A DNA stretch of 64,000 nt from Thalassotalea_F euphylliae (GTDB lineage Bacteria; Pseudomonadota; Gammaproteobacteria; Enterobacterales; Alteromonadaceae): the NCBI RefSeq assembly GCF_042682785.1, contig NZ_JBHUIB010000001.1, positions 1,178,001-1,242,000 on the forward strand, in the 5' to 3' direction. How positions within the stretch are numbered: the stretch's first letter is position 1; each line of letters opens with the position of its first letter. Under the pieces are notes generated by a model that did not search any database, was not told the origin of the DNA, and was given only the letters and a program-made list of their open reading frames with translations. The translations under genes and the position numbers were made by a program. This document shows positions 7,884-16,745 of this stretch, one piece after another.

Positions 7884-8210
7884 GTGAATAATACAAATAC
7901 CGACATAGACATTGCCTTTCGCTTTTTACGATTAGATAAAATGCAGGCATACACACTAAAACACGAAGTCATGGGTGCATCATTCCTTGAAACTGATGAC
8001 CCTAAGAGCTTTATCGGTGTTGTCGAGCTATCACAGCACGCTATTCATGACATCAACGATTTTTTTGTGCGCCAACAAGTCTCTGTTGCCCACTGTGACA
8101 TACTGGTATCAGCTGCAACACCTGCAGCAACAATAAAAGTGCCACGAGTAGTTAACGAAATGTTGAAGTACATTGACTGCCAACTGACATATTCAATAAA
8201 GATCGTTTAA
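7884..8210 (+). CDS. Hypothetical protein
   Basis: A 108-residue soluble protein starting at GTG 7884, preceded by AAAGAAG. The sequence shows mixed alpha/beta character (FRFLRLDKMQAYTLKHEVMG, then VVELSQHAIHDINDFFVRQQ and the tail VNEMLKYIDCQLTYSIKIV), with no signal peptide, membrane helix or motif I recognise. It lies in a string of short co-directional genes of general stress or unknown type. Product and role are unknown. Confidence 0.6.
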   Translation: MNNTNTDIDIAFRFLRLDKMQAYTLKHEVMGASFLETDDPKSFIGVVELSQHAIHDINDFFVRQQVSVAHCDILVSAATPAATIKVPRVVNEMLKYIDCQLTYSIKIV

Positions 8211-8279
8211 GTTAGCAAGTTATAACGGAATACTCTTCAAACACTATTATCTTCAAATCAGCCAAAAGGATTTCGCTAC

Positions 8280-8657
8280 ATGCTTGATGCTTTATTCAAA
8301 CGCAATACTATTTCTAAAATTGCCCGAACGTTACCACCGCTATTGGTAGACGCCTACGACAAGCAACAGACATATACTGCCGAGCAAGTAGAATCGGTGT
8401 TTCGTGACGCGTTAACACATGATCACAACATCGAATACAGTTATGCCATGTTTTGCACGCAAGAAGAATTTGACACACTAGCCTTTGAAGCTAGCTATGA
8501 TGAATTAAGGCAGCATGTATCGAAAACGTGTTTTGGCAGTTGGCCACGCTTTAATTTTGATACCTTACTTGACTATGCAATGCGAGCTACTCAAGGCGGT
8601 GATGGAGCATTCTTTAGCGGTGACGCTGGCGATGGCGGCTGTGGTGGCGGTGAATAG
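8280..8657 (+). CDS. DUF6559-like protein with Gly-rich tail
   Basis: A 125-residue protein whose N-terminal 95 residues (LFKRNTISKIARTLPPLLVDAY, YTAEQVESVF, YAMFCTQEEFD) resemble the DUF6559 family of short uncharacterised proteins. The last 25 residues are a Gly/Asp-rich tail with a single Cys (GGDGAFFSGDAGDGGCGGGE), which suggests an unstructured or self-associating end. No signal peptide or membrane helix is visible. The function is unknown; the family call is from memory of its sequence pattern. Confidence 0.65.
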   Translation: MLDALFKRNTISKIARTLPPLLVDAYDKQQTYTAEQVESVFRDALTHDHNIEYSYAMFCTQEEFDTLAFEASYDELRQHVSKTCFGSWPRFNFDTLLDYAMRATQGGDGAFFSGDAGDGGCGGGE

Positions 8658-8700
8658 TAAAAAAATAGCGAACTGAGTGCCTGATGGAGAGTGAACCTCA

Positions 8701-9285
8701 ATGACTGAAAAAGAAAAAATGTTAGCCGGAGAACTCTACAACCCTAAAGATTCTGAGCTAGTGAACATGCGATTACAGGCCAGACTGCTCACTGAAAAGC
8801 TGAATACAATCTCTGTTGCGGACAATGACAAACGCACTCAGCTGATCAAACAATTATTTGGCACCACAGGTCAAAATATCTATATCGAGTCGACGTTTAA
8901 CTGTGATTACGGCTGCAATATTCATGTAGGCGATAACTTTTACGCGAATTTTGGTTGTGTGATTTTAGACGTTGCCAAAGTGCGCATTGGCAGCAACTGC
9001 ATGATTGCACCGCAAGTGGGTATTTATACAGCAACGCACCCTATTGAGCCGAATGCGCGTAATAGCGGATTAGAGTTTGCCAAACCTATTTCTATCGGTG
9101 AAAACTGTTGGATTGGCGGGCAGGCGGTGATTAACCCCGGTGTTACACTAGGTGATAACGTTGTTGTGGCGTCGGGCGCCGTCGTCACAAAAAGTTTTGG
9201 TGACAATGTGGTGATTGCGGGTAATCCCGCTAAGGTCATTAAACACATTGATGCCGATGAAAAACATTCGCCCCAAAGTAGGTAA
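8701..9285 (+). CDS. maa: Maltose/galactoside-type sugar O-acetyltransferase
   Basis: A 194-residue left-handed beta-helix acetyltransferase of the Maa/LacA/NodL group, which moves acetyl from acetyl-CoA to a sugar hydroxyl in the cytoplasm. The N-terminal Maa segment (EKEKMLAGELYNPKDSEL, residues 3-20) is followed by hexapeptide repeats (IGSNCMIAPQVGIYTATHP with the catalytic His, IGENCWIGGQAVINPGVTLGDN), ending in AGNPAKVIK. Length matches the family. Specific substrate cannot be read from the sequence. It follows the DUF6559 gene by 43 nt. Confidence 0.88.
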   Translation: MTEKEKMLAGELYNPKDSELVNMRLQARLLTEKLNTISVADNDKRTQLIKQLFGTTGQNIYIESTFNCDYGCNIHVGDNFYANFGCVILDVAKVRIGSNCMIAPQVGIYTATHPIEPNARNSGLEFAKPISIGENCWIGGQAVINPGVTLGDNVVVASGAVVTKSFGDNVVIAGNPAKVIKHIDADEKHSPQSR

Positions 9286-9310
9286 AGGTAAGTAAAAATA
9301 AGGAAAGGTG

Positions 9311-9682
9311 ATGGCAGATTATATAGATGGCTTTGCGTTTCCCATTCAACGCGATCATATTGAAACCTACAAAGGTATAGCGTCAAAGGTTGCAGATATA
9401 TGGCGTAATCATGGCGCGATGAACTACCAAGAATACCTTACAGATGATCCTGCTTTGGAAGGTACTGTCCCTTTTACCAAAGCCGTGGATGCGAAAGAAG
9501 ATGAAGTGGTTATTTTCGGCTGGGTAACATTTGCCTCAAAAGAGGCACGAGATGAAGCCAATAAAAAAGTAGCAAATGACCCAAGGGTGGAGGCGCTCGT
9601 GGCGCCACTTACTCAGGATACTGACAGACCAATATTTGATGCAACACGCATGGTTTATGGAGGTTTTAAACCACTGTTATAA
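9311..9682 (+). CDS. DUF1428 family protein
   Basis: A 123-residue dimeric alpha/beta-barrel (ferredoxin-like) protein of the DUF1428 family: YIDGFAFPIQRDHIETYKGIA, WRNHGAMNYQEYLTDDP, VVIFGWVTFASKEARDEAN and ATRMVYGGFKPLL are typical. The start ATG 9311 is preferred to GTG 9308 because AGGAAAGG lies upstream. Family members are often annotated as RNA signal-recognition or stress-like proteins, but no activity is established. It begins 25 nt after the acetyltransferase and ends at a shared terminator. Confidence 0.85.
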   Translation: MADYIDGFAFPIQRDHIETYKGIASKVADIWRNHGAMNYQEYLTDDPALEGTVPFTKAVDAKEDEVVIFGWVTFASKEARDEANKKVANDPRVEALVAPLTQDTDRPIFDATRMVYGGFKPLL

Positions 9683-9705
9683 ACGCAGTTTGCATGACAA
9701 AAAAA

Positions 9706-9729
9706 GGCTTCCTACTGGAAGCCTTTTTT
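9706..9729. terminator. Bidirectional intrinsic terminator between DUF1428 and ferritin genes
   Basis: GGCTTCC-TACT-GGAAGCC is a perfect 7-bp stem with a 4-nt loop, extended by A and T runs on both sides (seven A before, six T after). It serves the plus-strand DUF1428 gene and the minus-strand ferritin gene, which converge here. Confidence 0.88.
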
Positions 9730-9751
9730 ATTTCAACTCACACCACAGCCA

Positions 9752-10279
9752 TTAAGCAACTGGGTCAGTCATAATACTTGGCGAGCCGTTTTTCGCTAAA
9801 TCAGCTAAGTCTTTATCAATAAAGAATAGTGCTTTACCGTCATTACCCACTAGCTCAATCTTGTCTAAAATGCCTTTAAACAACTTCTCTTCTTCATGCT
9901 GCTCTGCAACATACCATTGTAAGAAGTTAAACGTTGAATAGTCTTGGCTAGTAAACGCGGCATGCGCTAACGAATTGATACGCTCTGTCACTAAACATTC
10001 GTGCTTGTATGTTTCTTCAAACACTGAGCTTAACGATTCAAATTCGTGCGGTGGCGCTTCAATCGTCCCTAAAATAGGTAACGCGCCTGTCTCACTCACA
10101 TAAGTGAATAAGCGGTTCATGTGACCCATTTCTTCTAACGCGTGTTTGCGCATGAATTCTGCTGCGCCTTCAAAACCATTTTCTTCACACCAGGCACTCA
10201 TTTGCAGATACAAGTTTGACGAGTAAAACTCTAAATTAATCTGCTCATTCAGCTGGCTAACCATATCTGCTTTTAACAT
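9752..10279 (-). CDS. ftnA: Non-haem ferritin
   Basis: A 175-residue bacterial ferritin subunit (FtnA type) that forms a 24-mer iron store in the cytoplasm, oxidising Fe2+ at an intra-subunit di-iron site. Visible ligands are Glu in NLEFYSSNLYLQ (helix A), Glu and His in ALEEMGHMNRLF (helix B), and Gln/Glu in YVAEQHEEEKLF (helix D). Length and the order of helices are standard. The gene lies 114 nt downstream of the peroxiredoxin gene on the same strand, an iron/peroxide pairing that makes functional sense. Confidence 0.95.
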   Translation of the reverse strand: MLKADMVSQLNEQINLEFYSSNLYLQMSAWCEENGFEGAAEFMRKHALEEMGHMNRLFTYVSETGALPILGTIEAPPHEFESLSSVFEETYKHECLVTERINSLAHAAFTSQDYSTFNFLQWYVAEQHEEEKLFKGILDKIELVGNDGKALFFIDKDLADLAKNGSPSIMTDPVA

Positions 10280-10368
10280 CAGAATACCTCTTTAATTCAG
10301 TCTACGCGCATTGTGCCTTTATTTGAGCTCAAAAACAAATAAAACCCAATAAAAACAAATGGATAATT

Positions 10369-10393
10369 AACGTAAATTGTTTTCATTTACGTT
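10369..10393 (-). terminator. Hairpin directly after the peroxiredoxin stop codon
   Basis: AACGTAAAT-TGTTTTC-ATTTACGTT is a perfect 9-bp inverted repeat with a 7-nt spacer, touching the stop codon of the minus-strand peroxiredoxin gene. No long T run follows, so it may be a weak terminator, an RNA 3' stabiliser, or an operator for ferritin. Confidence 0.45.
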
Positions 10394-10867
10394 TTATAAC
10401 GCGTTTAAAATTGTCTCTGCCTTACTTACTTCGAATGATTTTGGCGCTTCAACGTTTAACGTGGTTACTACACCATCCTCAATCACCATGGCGTAGCGTT
10501 GTGAGCGGAGGCCACCAAATGCACCCGTTTCCATCTCTAAACCCAGCAACTTGGTGTAGCTACCATCACCATCAGCAAGCATTTCAATGTGCTCGGCATT
10601 TTGCGAATTACCCCATGCTTCCATCACAAAGGCATCGTTTACCGACAAGCAAATGATAAGGTCGATACCTTTTGCTTTAAAATCATCAGCAGCGACGACA
10701 TAGCCCGGCAGATGTGAAGCAGAGCAGGTTGGTGTAAACGCGCCTGGTACAGCAAACATGACGACTTTTTTACCCGCAAACAGCTCGTCTGTGTTGTGGT
10801 TGGTCATTTCACCATTTTTACGCTGTTGTAACTCGCCGCTAGGCATTTTGCTATTGATAGCGATCAT
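10394..10867 (-). CDS. Prx5-type peroxiredoxin
   Basis: A 157-residue thiol peroxidase of the Prx5 (AhpC/TSA redoxin) family, which reduces hydrogen peroxide and organic peroxides using glutathione or thioredoxin. The peroxidatic cysteine is in PGAFTPTCSASHLPGY (residue about 48), and AFGGLRSQRYAMVIEDGVV carries the conserved Arg region. No glutaredoxin domain is fused. It lies 33 nt after a 53-residue Cys-rich gene and upstream of ferritin, which suggests a peroxide and iron defence group. Confidence 0.9.
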   Translation of the reverse strand: MIAINSKMPSGELQQRKNGEMTNHNTDELFAGKKVVMFAVPGAFTPTCSASHLPGYVVAADDFKAKGIDLIICLSVNDAFVMEAWGNSQNAEHIEMLADGDGSYTKLLGLEMETGAFGGLRSQRYAMVIEDGVVTTLNVEAPKSFEVSKAETILNAL

Positions 10868-10900
10868 ATCTCTTCCAATTGTGTTAATTGATTTGTTGAA

Positions 10901-11062
10901 CTAGTGCGTTTTCATTTTGACAGGTTTGCACACGTGACCTTTGTCATGAGCACAGCGTGCGCAGTCTTTACAAATAAAACGGGGTTTGTCGACAAGGTGG
11001 ATCAATTCATGGATATTTTTCTCTATATCCTTTTTCTTCCACTTGCACAGTGATTTAGCCAT
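10901..11062 (-). CDS. Small Cys-rich basic protein, 53 residues
   Basis: A complete ORF of 53 residues from ATG 11062 to TAG 10901. The product is very basic (N-terminal MAKSLCKWKKKD) and contains five cysteines: one at position 6 and CKDCARC plus a later C (FICKDCARCAHDKGHVCKP), which with the His residues could bind a metal. I recall similar short uncharacterised proteins in Shewanella and Vibrio relatives, but cannot check. It begins 34 nt upstream of the peroxiredoxin gene and is probably co-transcribed with it. Its AGAGG ribosome site lies in the right arm of the terminator hairpin of the upstream chemoreceptor gene, seven T before the start codon. Confidence 0.72.
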   Translation of the reverse strand: MAKSLCKWKKKDIEKNIHELIHLVDKPRFICKDCARCAHDKGHVCKPVKMKTH

Positions 11063-11099
11063 AAAAAAACCTCTAATACCTATTTTAGGGCATTAGAGG
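11063..11099 (-). terminator. Terminator of the chemoreceptor gene that also holds the next gene's ribosome site
   Basis: Read on the minus strand, CCTCTAAT and ATTAGAGG form an 8-bp stem around GCCCTAAAATAGGT (itself CCTA/TAGG capable), followed by seven T. It lies 33 nt after the chemoreceptor stop. The ATG of the Cys-rich gene comes directly after the T run, and AGAGG in the stem is its only visible Shine-Dalgarno. Confidence 0.8.
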
Positions 11100-11132
11100 C
11101 TGAATTTCTTGTGCGAATGCACGTTTGAAAAA

Positions 11133-13091
11133 TTATGATACTAATTTTAACGTCGCACTGATATCACTTACTTGTTCAGCTACGTCTTGTGAAATGTTCT
11201 CAGCCAATTCACGAGAATGCGACACTTCCATATTCACACTTTCCATTGCCTGTTCAAACTCTGCAAAATGTTGTCGCTGTTGGTTAATTTGCTCAAGCGA
11301 ATCTGACGCTACCGTTGCAGAGGTAATGGCTTGCTCAACGACACTTTCTGCATTGTCCTTAAGTAACTGTGAAATCTCTTTCTGACGCGCAGATGCCTGT
11401 TCAATACCATAAATATTTGACTCTAGCGCTTGGCTAGACGTGTTCAACTGTTCTAATCGCTCACTCACTTGTTTAAGTGAGTCTTGTGTTTTACCAGCTA
11501 GCTGGCGCACTTCATCGGCAACAACTGAGAAGCCACGCCCATGCTCACCGGCACGTGCCGCCTCAATGGCTGCATTAAGAGCTAACAGGTTCGTTTGATC
11601 TGCTATTGAGCTGATTACATCAACAATAGAGCCAACACTTTCAACCGCGTGGGTCAGAGATTCTATAGCCTCTTTGCCAGATTGTGCAGCTGCATTGGTT
11701 TCATCACTGGCATGCAGTACTTCTTCTACTTTTGTTTGGCTGTCACCCATCGCCTGTTGTGTTGCTTGCGCGTTGTCGGCCACTTGTTGCGACAATGTAT
11801 TTACGTTGTCTGTCACTTGTGACAAGGCCGCCATTATATTACTGGCTACGCTTAGGTGTTCACTTGTCGTAGATGATGAATTCAAGATAGTTTGTGCTTG
11901 TGATTCCATCGTTTGCATTGCTGTTGATACCAAGCCTAACTGCTTCGCTTTTTGCTTATCTTCTTCAGCTAATTGCGTCACCATTTTATTGAAACTTGTC
12001 GAAATTTGACCAAGTTCGGTTTTTTCAGGAATACCGGTAATTAAATCTACACGGCCTTCTTCCACTAATGTCACAAAGCTATCGCGAAGTTGGCGAAGTG
12101 GGTTCAATACCACGGTGCGCGTTAACCAATAGTTAGCTGCCAAGAAAAGTACCAACAATGACATCAATACTACAACCACCCAAGTAATGCGGTTATTTAG
12201 ATCTTCTTGCTCTTTAATTATGACGTCTTCGCCCTGAAGAATAATATCTTCCATCGACTTAACATCTCTGTTTAGCACCGCTAAACCACGTTGACGTTGG
12301 CTTTGTTGTTCTAATGTATTGCGAAGTTCGCTTTGGTAGCGGTTCACCAATGAAGCTAGTTCATCAACGGCTTCTTCACTTAAATCAACGGCATCTTCTT
12401 CATCGTCTAACAGTAAATCATCGTCATCGCCGAATTCATCTTCGTCATCAGACTCTTCCATAATACCGAGTAGTGGAAAGCCTTTAATGCGATCAGTCAA
12501 TGCGCTAAGTTCACGCAATGGTTGGTCAGTTAAGGAAATATTAGGTGAATCGCTCGCAAATAGCTTTTCTCGGATAATAACGATGTCATTGACGGTTGTT
12601 GCCACTTGCGCCGTGGTTGCTAAATAATCGACTACTTGCCTATCCGACAACGCATCACTTTGCTGAGCATAACTGGCAAGGCTGCCAGTTACCGCTGAGA
12701 TACCTTGCTCACTGTTGCGAAGCAATGCCATAGGGTCACCACTTAGTTTGCCCCAAGCACGGTATTTTTCATTGATGTCGGTTTTCAGTTGCGCCGTTTT
12801 TTCATTGATTGCCTGTTCCATTGAAGGAATGGCCAGCTTCGCGCTGCTTGCAGCAATTTTATCTAATTGCTCTTCTGCTAGGTTCAATAAGCTTGCATCG
12901 CCCGATTGCAAGTATTGTGAAATGGTTCGATAAAACTCAACCGTGGTTAGGGATTTTAAGTTTTGATATTCCGCAATATGGAGTCGGTTCGCTGCCAATG
13001 TAGTTGCCACTTGGTACATTGCCACCAAAAAAATCAAGGCAAATGAACTAATTGCAACTACAGAAGAGCGTGAAAAGGTTGATACGCGCAC
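11133..13091 (-). CDS. Methyl-accepting chemotaxis protein
   Basis: A 652-residue chemoreceptor of the inner membrane. Order: membrane helix 10-32, periplasmic helical sensor 33-301, second membrane helix 302-322, HAMP about 323-375, and the cytoplasmic signalling rod with the hairpin tip IADQTNLLALNAAIEAARAGEHGRGFSVVADEVRQLAG that contacts CheA and CheW. The sensor domain has a striking acidic stretch at residues 212-240 (about 20 Asp/Glu), followed by SLVNRYQSELRNTLEQQ; this is unusual for such helical bundles and may bind cations. The ligand is unknown. The gene is transcribed alone and ends at a hairpin terminator. Confidence 0.92.
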   Translation of the reverse strand: MRVSTFSRSSVVAISSFALIFLVAMYQVATTLAANRLHIAEYQNLKSLTTVEFYRTISQYLQSGDASLLNLAEEQLDKIAASSAKLAIPSMEQAINEKTAQLKTDINEKYRAWGKLSGDPMALLRNSEQGISAVTGSLASYAQQSDALSDRQVVDYLATTAQVATTVNDIVIIREKLFASDSPNISLTDQPLRELSALTDRIKGFPLLGIMEESDDEDEFGDDDDLLLDDEEDAVDLSEEAVDELASLVNRYQSELRNTLEQQSQRQRGLAVLNRDVKSMEDIILQGEDVIIKEQEDLNNRITWVVVVLMSLLVLFLAANYWLTRTVVLNPLRQLRDSFVTLVEEGRVDLITGIPEKTELGQISTSFNKMVTQLAEEDKQKAKQLGLVSTAMQTMESQAQTILNSSSTTSEHLSVASNIMAALSQVTDNVNTLSQQVADNAQATQQAMGDSQTKVEEVLHASDETNAAAQSGKEAIESLTHAVESVGSIVDVISSIADQTNLLALNAAIEAARAGEHGRGFSVVADEVRQLAGKTQDSLKQVSERLEQLNTSSQALESNIYGIEQASARQKEISQLLKDNAESVVEQAITSATVASDSLEQINQQRQHFAEFEQAMESVNMEVSHSRELAENISQDVAEQVSDISATLKLVS

Positions 13092-13215
13092 TTAGTATAT
13101 CTCTTGTAGCAGTATAGATTGCCAGAGTTTACTAAGACTTTATGACAGTTATGTTACACTGAGTTTTTACTCTAAAATACTATAATTCTTATTTTATATA
13201 ATTAAATCAATGATT

Positions 13216-14001
13216 TCAGGCTTTTGGGATACCCTGATTTACATAGATGTCAAAACGATTTTTTTTCATTTTTATGACAGTACTTGGCTTCTGGTCGGCC
13301 AGTGGTTCAGCGTAAGTTGGCCGTTTAACCGCTACGCGATATTTCGCTAATAACCTTGCTGGTGCTAATAGCTGATCGGCATCGTCATCTTTGCCAACCA
13401 AGGTTTGAAATACCCGCATTTCTTTCTTTATTTGAGCAGACTTTTCTTTGTGCGGATACATAGGGTCAAGATAAACAACATCGGCCTCAGGTAGGCGTGA
13501 CATTTCATCGATTGATGAATGATGCATAAGTGTCATACGCTCAACAATGTCAGCAACTTCTGTACTCAGTGCGCCCCTTGCTAAACCATCTTCTAATAGC
13601 GCAGCGACGACAGGGTTACGTTCAATCAGTGTGACTTGGCACCCTAACGATGCCAACACAAAGGCATCTCGCCCTAATCCCGCCGTAGCATCCACTACAT
13701 GTGGGCAAAAGCCATGCTTTAAGCCAACTGCTTTGGCGATATCTTGCCCTCGTCCACCACCAAACTTGCGCCGATGTGCAGATGCGCCCTCGACAAAATC
13801 AACTTTAATAGGCGTAAGCTTTGGTTCGTCTCGCTTGATCAACTCCAGTACTTGGTCATTCACTTGAAGCACAAAGTCTAAATCAGGATGCTTGTTAGCT
13901 GCGGCAATATCACCGATGTAGTCAAACTGCCACTTCGACGCAATTTTCTTGGCGTAGTCAGCATCACTACTGTGACGATAAGCAACGGCAATATCCGTCA
14001 T
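13216..14001 (-). CDS. rsmJ: 16S rRNA (guanine-1516-N2)-methyltransferase
   Basis: A 261-residue SAM-dependent methyltransferase of the RsmJ (YhiQ) family, which methylates G1516 of 16S rRNA. The SAM-binding segment VDATAGLGRDAFVLASLGCQVTLIERNP lies at about residues 93-120, and the catalytic-type motif is VVYLDPMYPHKEKSAQIKKEM (LDPMYP). The C-terminal MKKNRFDIYV is typical. It overlaps the stop of the upstream Tag-like gene by one base and follows prlC in order, as in Escherichia coli where prlC and rsmJ are adjacent. Confidence 0.95.
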   Translation of the reverse strand: MTDIAVAYRHSSDADYAKKIASKWQFDYIGDIAAANKHPDLDFVLQVNDQVLELIKRDEPKLTPIKVDFVEGASAHRRKFGGGRGQDIAKAVGLKHGFCPHVVDATAGLGRDAFVLASLGCQVTLIERNPVVAALLEDGLARGALSTEVADIVERMTLMHHSSIDEMSRLPEADVVYLDPMYPHKEKSAQIKKEMRVFQTLVGKDDDADQLLAPARLLAKYRVAVKRPTYAEPLADQKPSTVIKMKKNRFDIYVNQGIPKA

Positions 14002-14699
14002 TATTGCTCAACCTGTACATAGTTATCACCCGTTGCGTAGGCAACCAATCGGCTCAACTGCGCCAAAGACAAATCTGATTCTTGCTGCCATTGATTAAAG
14101 GCACGTTGAATCGTCGACAAACTCGATTTGGTTTGAATGCCGCCAGAAATAATATCGTGAGCACGGAAGTAAGCTTCAACATCACGAGAAATTAAGAAGG
14201 TATCTTTACCAAGCGCTCGCAACGCATATGGGCCCGTATTACCGCCAAGGCGAGCACCATGCTTTTTAAGATATGCCCATAAGCCAATAATGTCCTCATT
14301 TGGCCACTGTTGAATAAACTCTGCGAAGCTATGACCGTTTTGCTGCTCTTCAAAAATCATTTGCGCATTGGCCTTGATGGTTTTCACTTTATTAAAGTTG
14401 CGGATAATTTTCGGATCCGCCGCTTTTCGCTCCATCATGTCTTCCGGCATCATCAAAATCTTTTCGATATCAAATTTGAAGAAAGTCTCTTCAAAATCAG
14501 GCCACTTTTGTTCAACCACACGCCAAACAAAGCCCGACTGAAAGACTTTCTTAGTAAAAGCCGCTAAAAATCTATCATCGCCAAGTGCTAATAAGGCACC
14601 TTCATTCTCTGTGGCTGGCAACAGCATATTAAGCTGCCTCACACCACCTTTTCGCTCGGCGGCGCGTTGATAAAGTTTATCGAACGATTCTAATTTCAT
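14001..14699 (-). CDS. DNA-3-methyladenine glycosylase I-like protein
   Basis: A 232-residue helix-hairpin-helix glycosylase-like protein related to Tag, which removes 3-methyladenine from DNA. The N-terminal FAAFTKKVFQSGFVWRVVEQKWPDFEETF-type region and the YLKKHGARLGGNTGPYALRALGKDTFLISRDVEAYF region match the Tag-like family found beside prlC in marine gammaproteobacteria. The typical zinc Cys/His set of canonical Tag is not obvious, so substrate range may differ. It lies between prlC (3 nt) and rsmJ (1-nt overlap), forming a tight three-gene transcript. Confidence 0.8.
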   Translation of the reverse strand: MKLESFDKLYQRAAERKGGVRQLNMLLPATENEGALLALGDDRFLAAFTKKVFQSGFVWRVVEQKWPDFEETFFKFDIEKILMMPEDMMERKAADPKIIRNFNKVKTIKANAQMIFEEQQNGHSFAEFIQQWPNEDIIGLWAYLKKHGARLGGNTGPYALRALGKDTFLISRDVEAYFRAHDIISGGIQTKSSLSTIQRAFNQWQQESDLSLAQLSRLVAYATGDNYVQVEQ

Positions 14700-14702
14700 G
14701 AC

Positions 14703-16745
14703 TTAGCCTGCAATGCCGCTATGGCGAAGCAGCGCCTCTATTTCAGGATCACGACCACGGAATGCTTTAAATAATTCAGACGGTTCTTTTGAACCCCCCA
14801 TCTCTAAGATGTTATGCAAGAAGTCTCGACCGGTTTTCTCATTGAACACACCTTCTTCTTCAAAACGCGAAAACGCATCGGCAGAAAGCACTTCAGCCCA
14901 TTTGTAGCTGTAATAACCCGCTGCGTAACCGCCACCAAAAATATGGCCAAAGCTATGTTGAAAACGGTTGAAATCTGCAGCTGTCACAACCGCATATTGC
15001 TCACGTACTTGGTCGAGCACTTGTTGAATTTCGTCACCCTTGGCAGGGTCGTATTCGGCATGCATTAAGAAATCGAACAAACCAAATTCCAGCTGACGAA
15101 GCATTTGCATCGCTGACTGGAAGTTTTTCGCCGCCAGCATTTTGTCGAGCATTTCTTGAGGAAGGGCTTCACCCGTTTCGAAGTGACCCGAAATAAACGC
15201 CAGCGCTTCTGGCTGCCAACACCAGTTCTCAAGGAATTGGCTAGGTAATTCAACGGCATCCCAGGCAACACCATTAATACCTGCAACGCCAGACGCGCCT
15301 ACTTGCGTAAGCATATGGTGAATACCATGGCCGAACTCATGGAATAAAGTCACTACTTCATCGTGCGTAAACAACGCAGGCTTATCACCAACAGGGCCAT
15401 TGAAGTTACAAGTGAGGTAAGCCACTGGCAGCTGAGTGCGTCCATCCGTTAAATCACGACGGCCTACGCAGTCGTCCATCCAGGCACCGCCGCGCTTTTT
15501 AGCGCGCGCATACAAGTCTAAGTAAAAACTGCCACGCAAGGTTTGGTCTTCTCCAAACACATCGTAAAACTTAACGTCTTTGTGCCAAACATCAACGCCT
15601 TCGCGTTCTTTAATGGTTAAACCGAATAGGCGATTAACCACTTCAAATAAACCGGCAACCACTTTTTGCTCAGGGAAATAAGGGCGAAGTTCTTCATCAG
15701 AAATGGCGTAACGCGCCTGTTTTAGCTTTTCGCTGTAATAAGGTAAATCCCAAGCATTTAGATCGGTTGCATTGAACTCTTTAGCCGCAAATTCATGGAC
15801 TTCAGCAAGCTCTTTTTCACCTTGTGGTTTTGACTTACTCGCTAAGTCTCGCAAGAAACCTAACACTTGATTACTATCGTCAGCCATTTTGGTTGCCAAT
15901 GAATGGTCAGCATAGTTGTCAAAATCTAGCAGCAACGAAATCTCGTGACGCAACGCTAAAATATCCGCCATCACTTGTGAGTTATCGAATTCGCCAGCAT
16001 TTGGCCCAAGATCAGATGCACGAGTAACGAAGGCACGATACATTTTTTCGCGTAATTCACCATTGTCACAGTAAGTCATCACCGGTAGGTAACTTGGGAA
16101 ATCTAGCGTGAATAACCAGCCTTCTTTCTCTTGTGACTTAGCTAATTCTGCCGCAGCGTCTTTAGCGCTTTGCGGTAAGCCTGACAACTCAGCTTCGTCG
16201 TTGATAAGTACCGTAAAAGCGTGTGTCGCATCCATCAGGTTATTGTTAAACGTTGAACCGAGTTCAGACATTTTTGTGACAATTTCACCGTAACGCGCTT
16301 GTTTATCTGCAGGCAATGCAATACCTGATAATTTGAAATCGCGAAGCGCATTGGTAATCACTTTTTTCTGCGCTGTATCTAACGCCTCAAAATGAGCACT
16401 TTCAGAAAGTTGCTTATAGGCTTCATACAAACCTTGGTGTTGGCCGACGAAAGTGCCGTATTCAGACAGCAGTGGTAAACAACTTTCATATGCTTCACGC
16501 AATGCGTCACTGCTGACAACAGAATTCATATGCGATACCGGCGACCATAGCTTGCCTAACACATCATCAGCCTCATCAATTGGCGCAATGAGGTTCTGCC
16601 AAGTAAATTCGGTTTGTTCAGCTAACACTTGCTCAATCACACGCTTACACTCAGCAATGGCATGCTCGACAGCTGGTTTTACATGTTCAGGCTTAATAGC
16701 AGAGAATTGAGGTAAGCCCTCAGCAGTTAACAACGGGTTTGACAT
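14703..16745 (-). CDS. prlC: Oligopeptidase A
   Basis: A 680-residue cytoplasmic M3 family zinc metallopeptidase that degrades signal peptides and short peptides. The zinc motif HEFGH (in TLFHEFGHGIHHMLTQ) is present, with the third ligand Glu in ELPSQFLENWCW about 25 residues on. Length equals that of the E. coli enzyme. It heads the prlC/tag-like/rsmJ transcript. The start ATG 16745 lies in a 231-bp region that it shares with the divergent propeller-GGDEF gene; I saw no clear promoter there. Confidence 0.96.
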   Translation of the reverse strand: MSNPLLTAEGLPQFSAIKPEHVKPAVEHAIAECKRVIEQVLAEQTEFTWQNLIAPIDEADDVLGKLWSPVSHMNSVVSSDALREAYESCLPLLSEYGTFVGQHQGLYEAYKQLSESAHFEALDTAQKKVITNALRDFKLSGIALPADKQARYGEIVTKMSELGSTFNNNLMDATHAFTVLINDEAELSGLPQSAKDAAAELAKSQEKEGWLFTLDFPSYLPVMTYCDNGELREKMYRAFVTRASDLGPNAGEFDNSQVMADILALRHEISLLLDFDNYADHSLATKMADDSNQVLGFLRDLASKSKPQGEKELAEVHEFAAKEFNATDLNAWDLPYYSEKLKQARYAISDEELRPYFPEQKVVAGLFEVVNRLFGLTIKEREGVDVWHKDVKFYDVFGEDQTLRGSFYLDLYARAKKRGGAWMDDCVGRRDLTDGRTQLPVAYLTCNFNGPVGDKPALFTHDEVVTLFHEFGHGIHHMLTQVGASGVAGINGVAWDAVELPSQFLENWCWQPEALAFISGHFETGEALPQEMLDKMLAAKNFQSAMQMLRQLEFGLFDFLMHAEYDPAKGDEIQQVLDQVREQYAVVTAADFNRFQHSFGHIFGGGYAAGYYSYKWAEVLSADAFSRFEEEGVFNEKTGRDFLHNILEMGGSKEPSELFKAFRGRDPEIEALLRHSGIAG

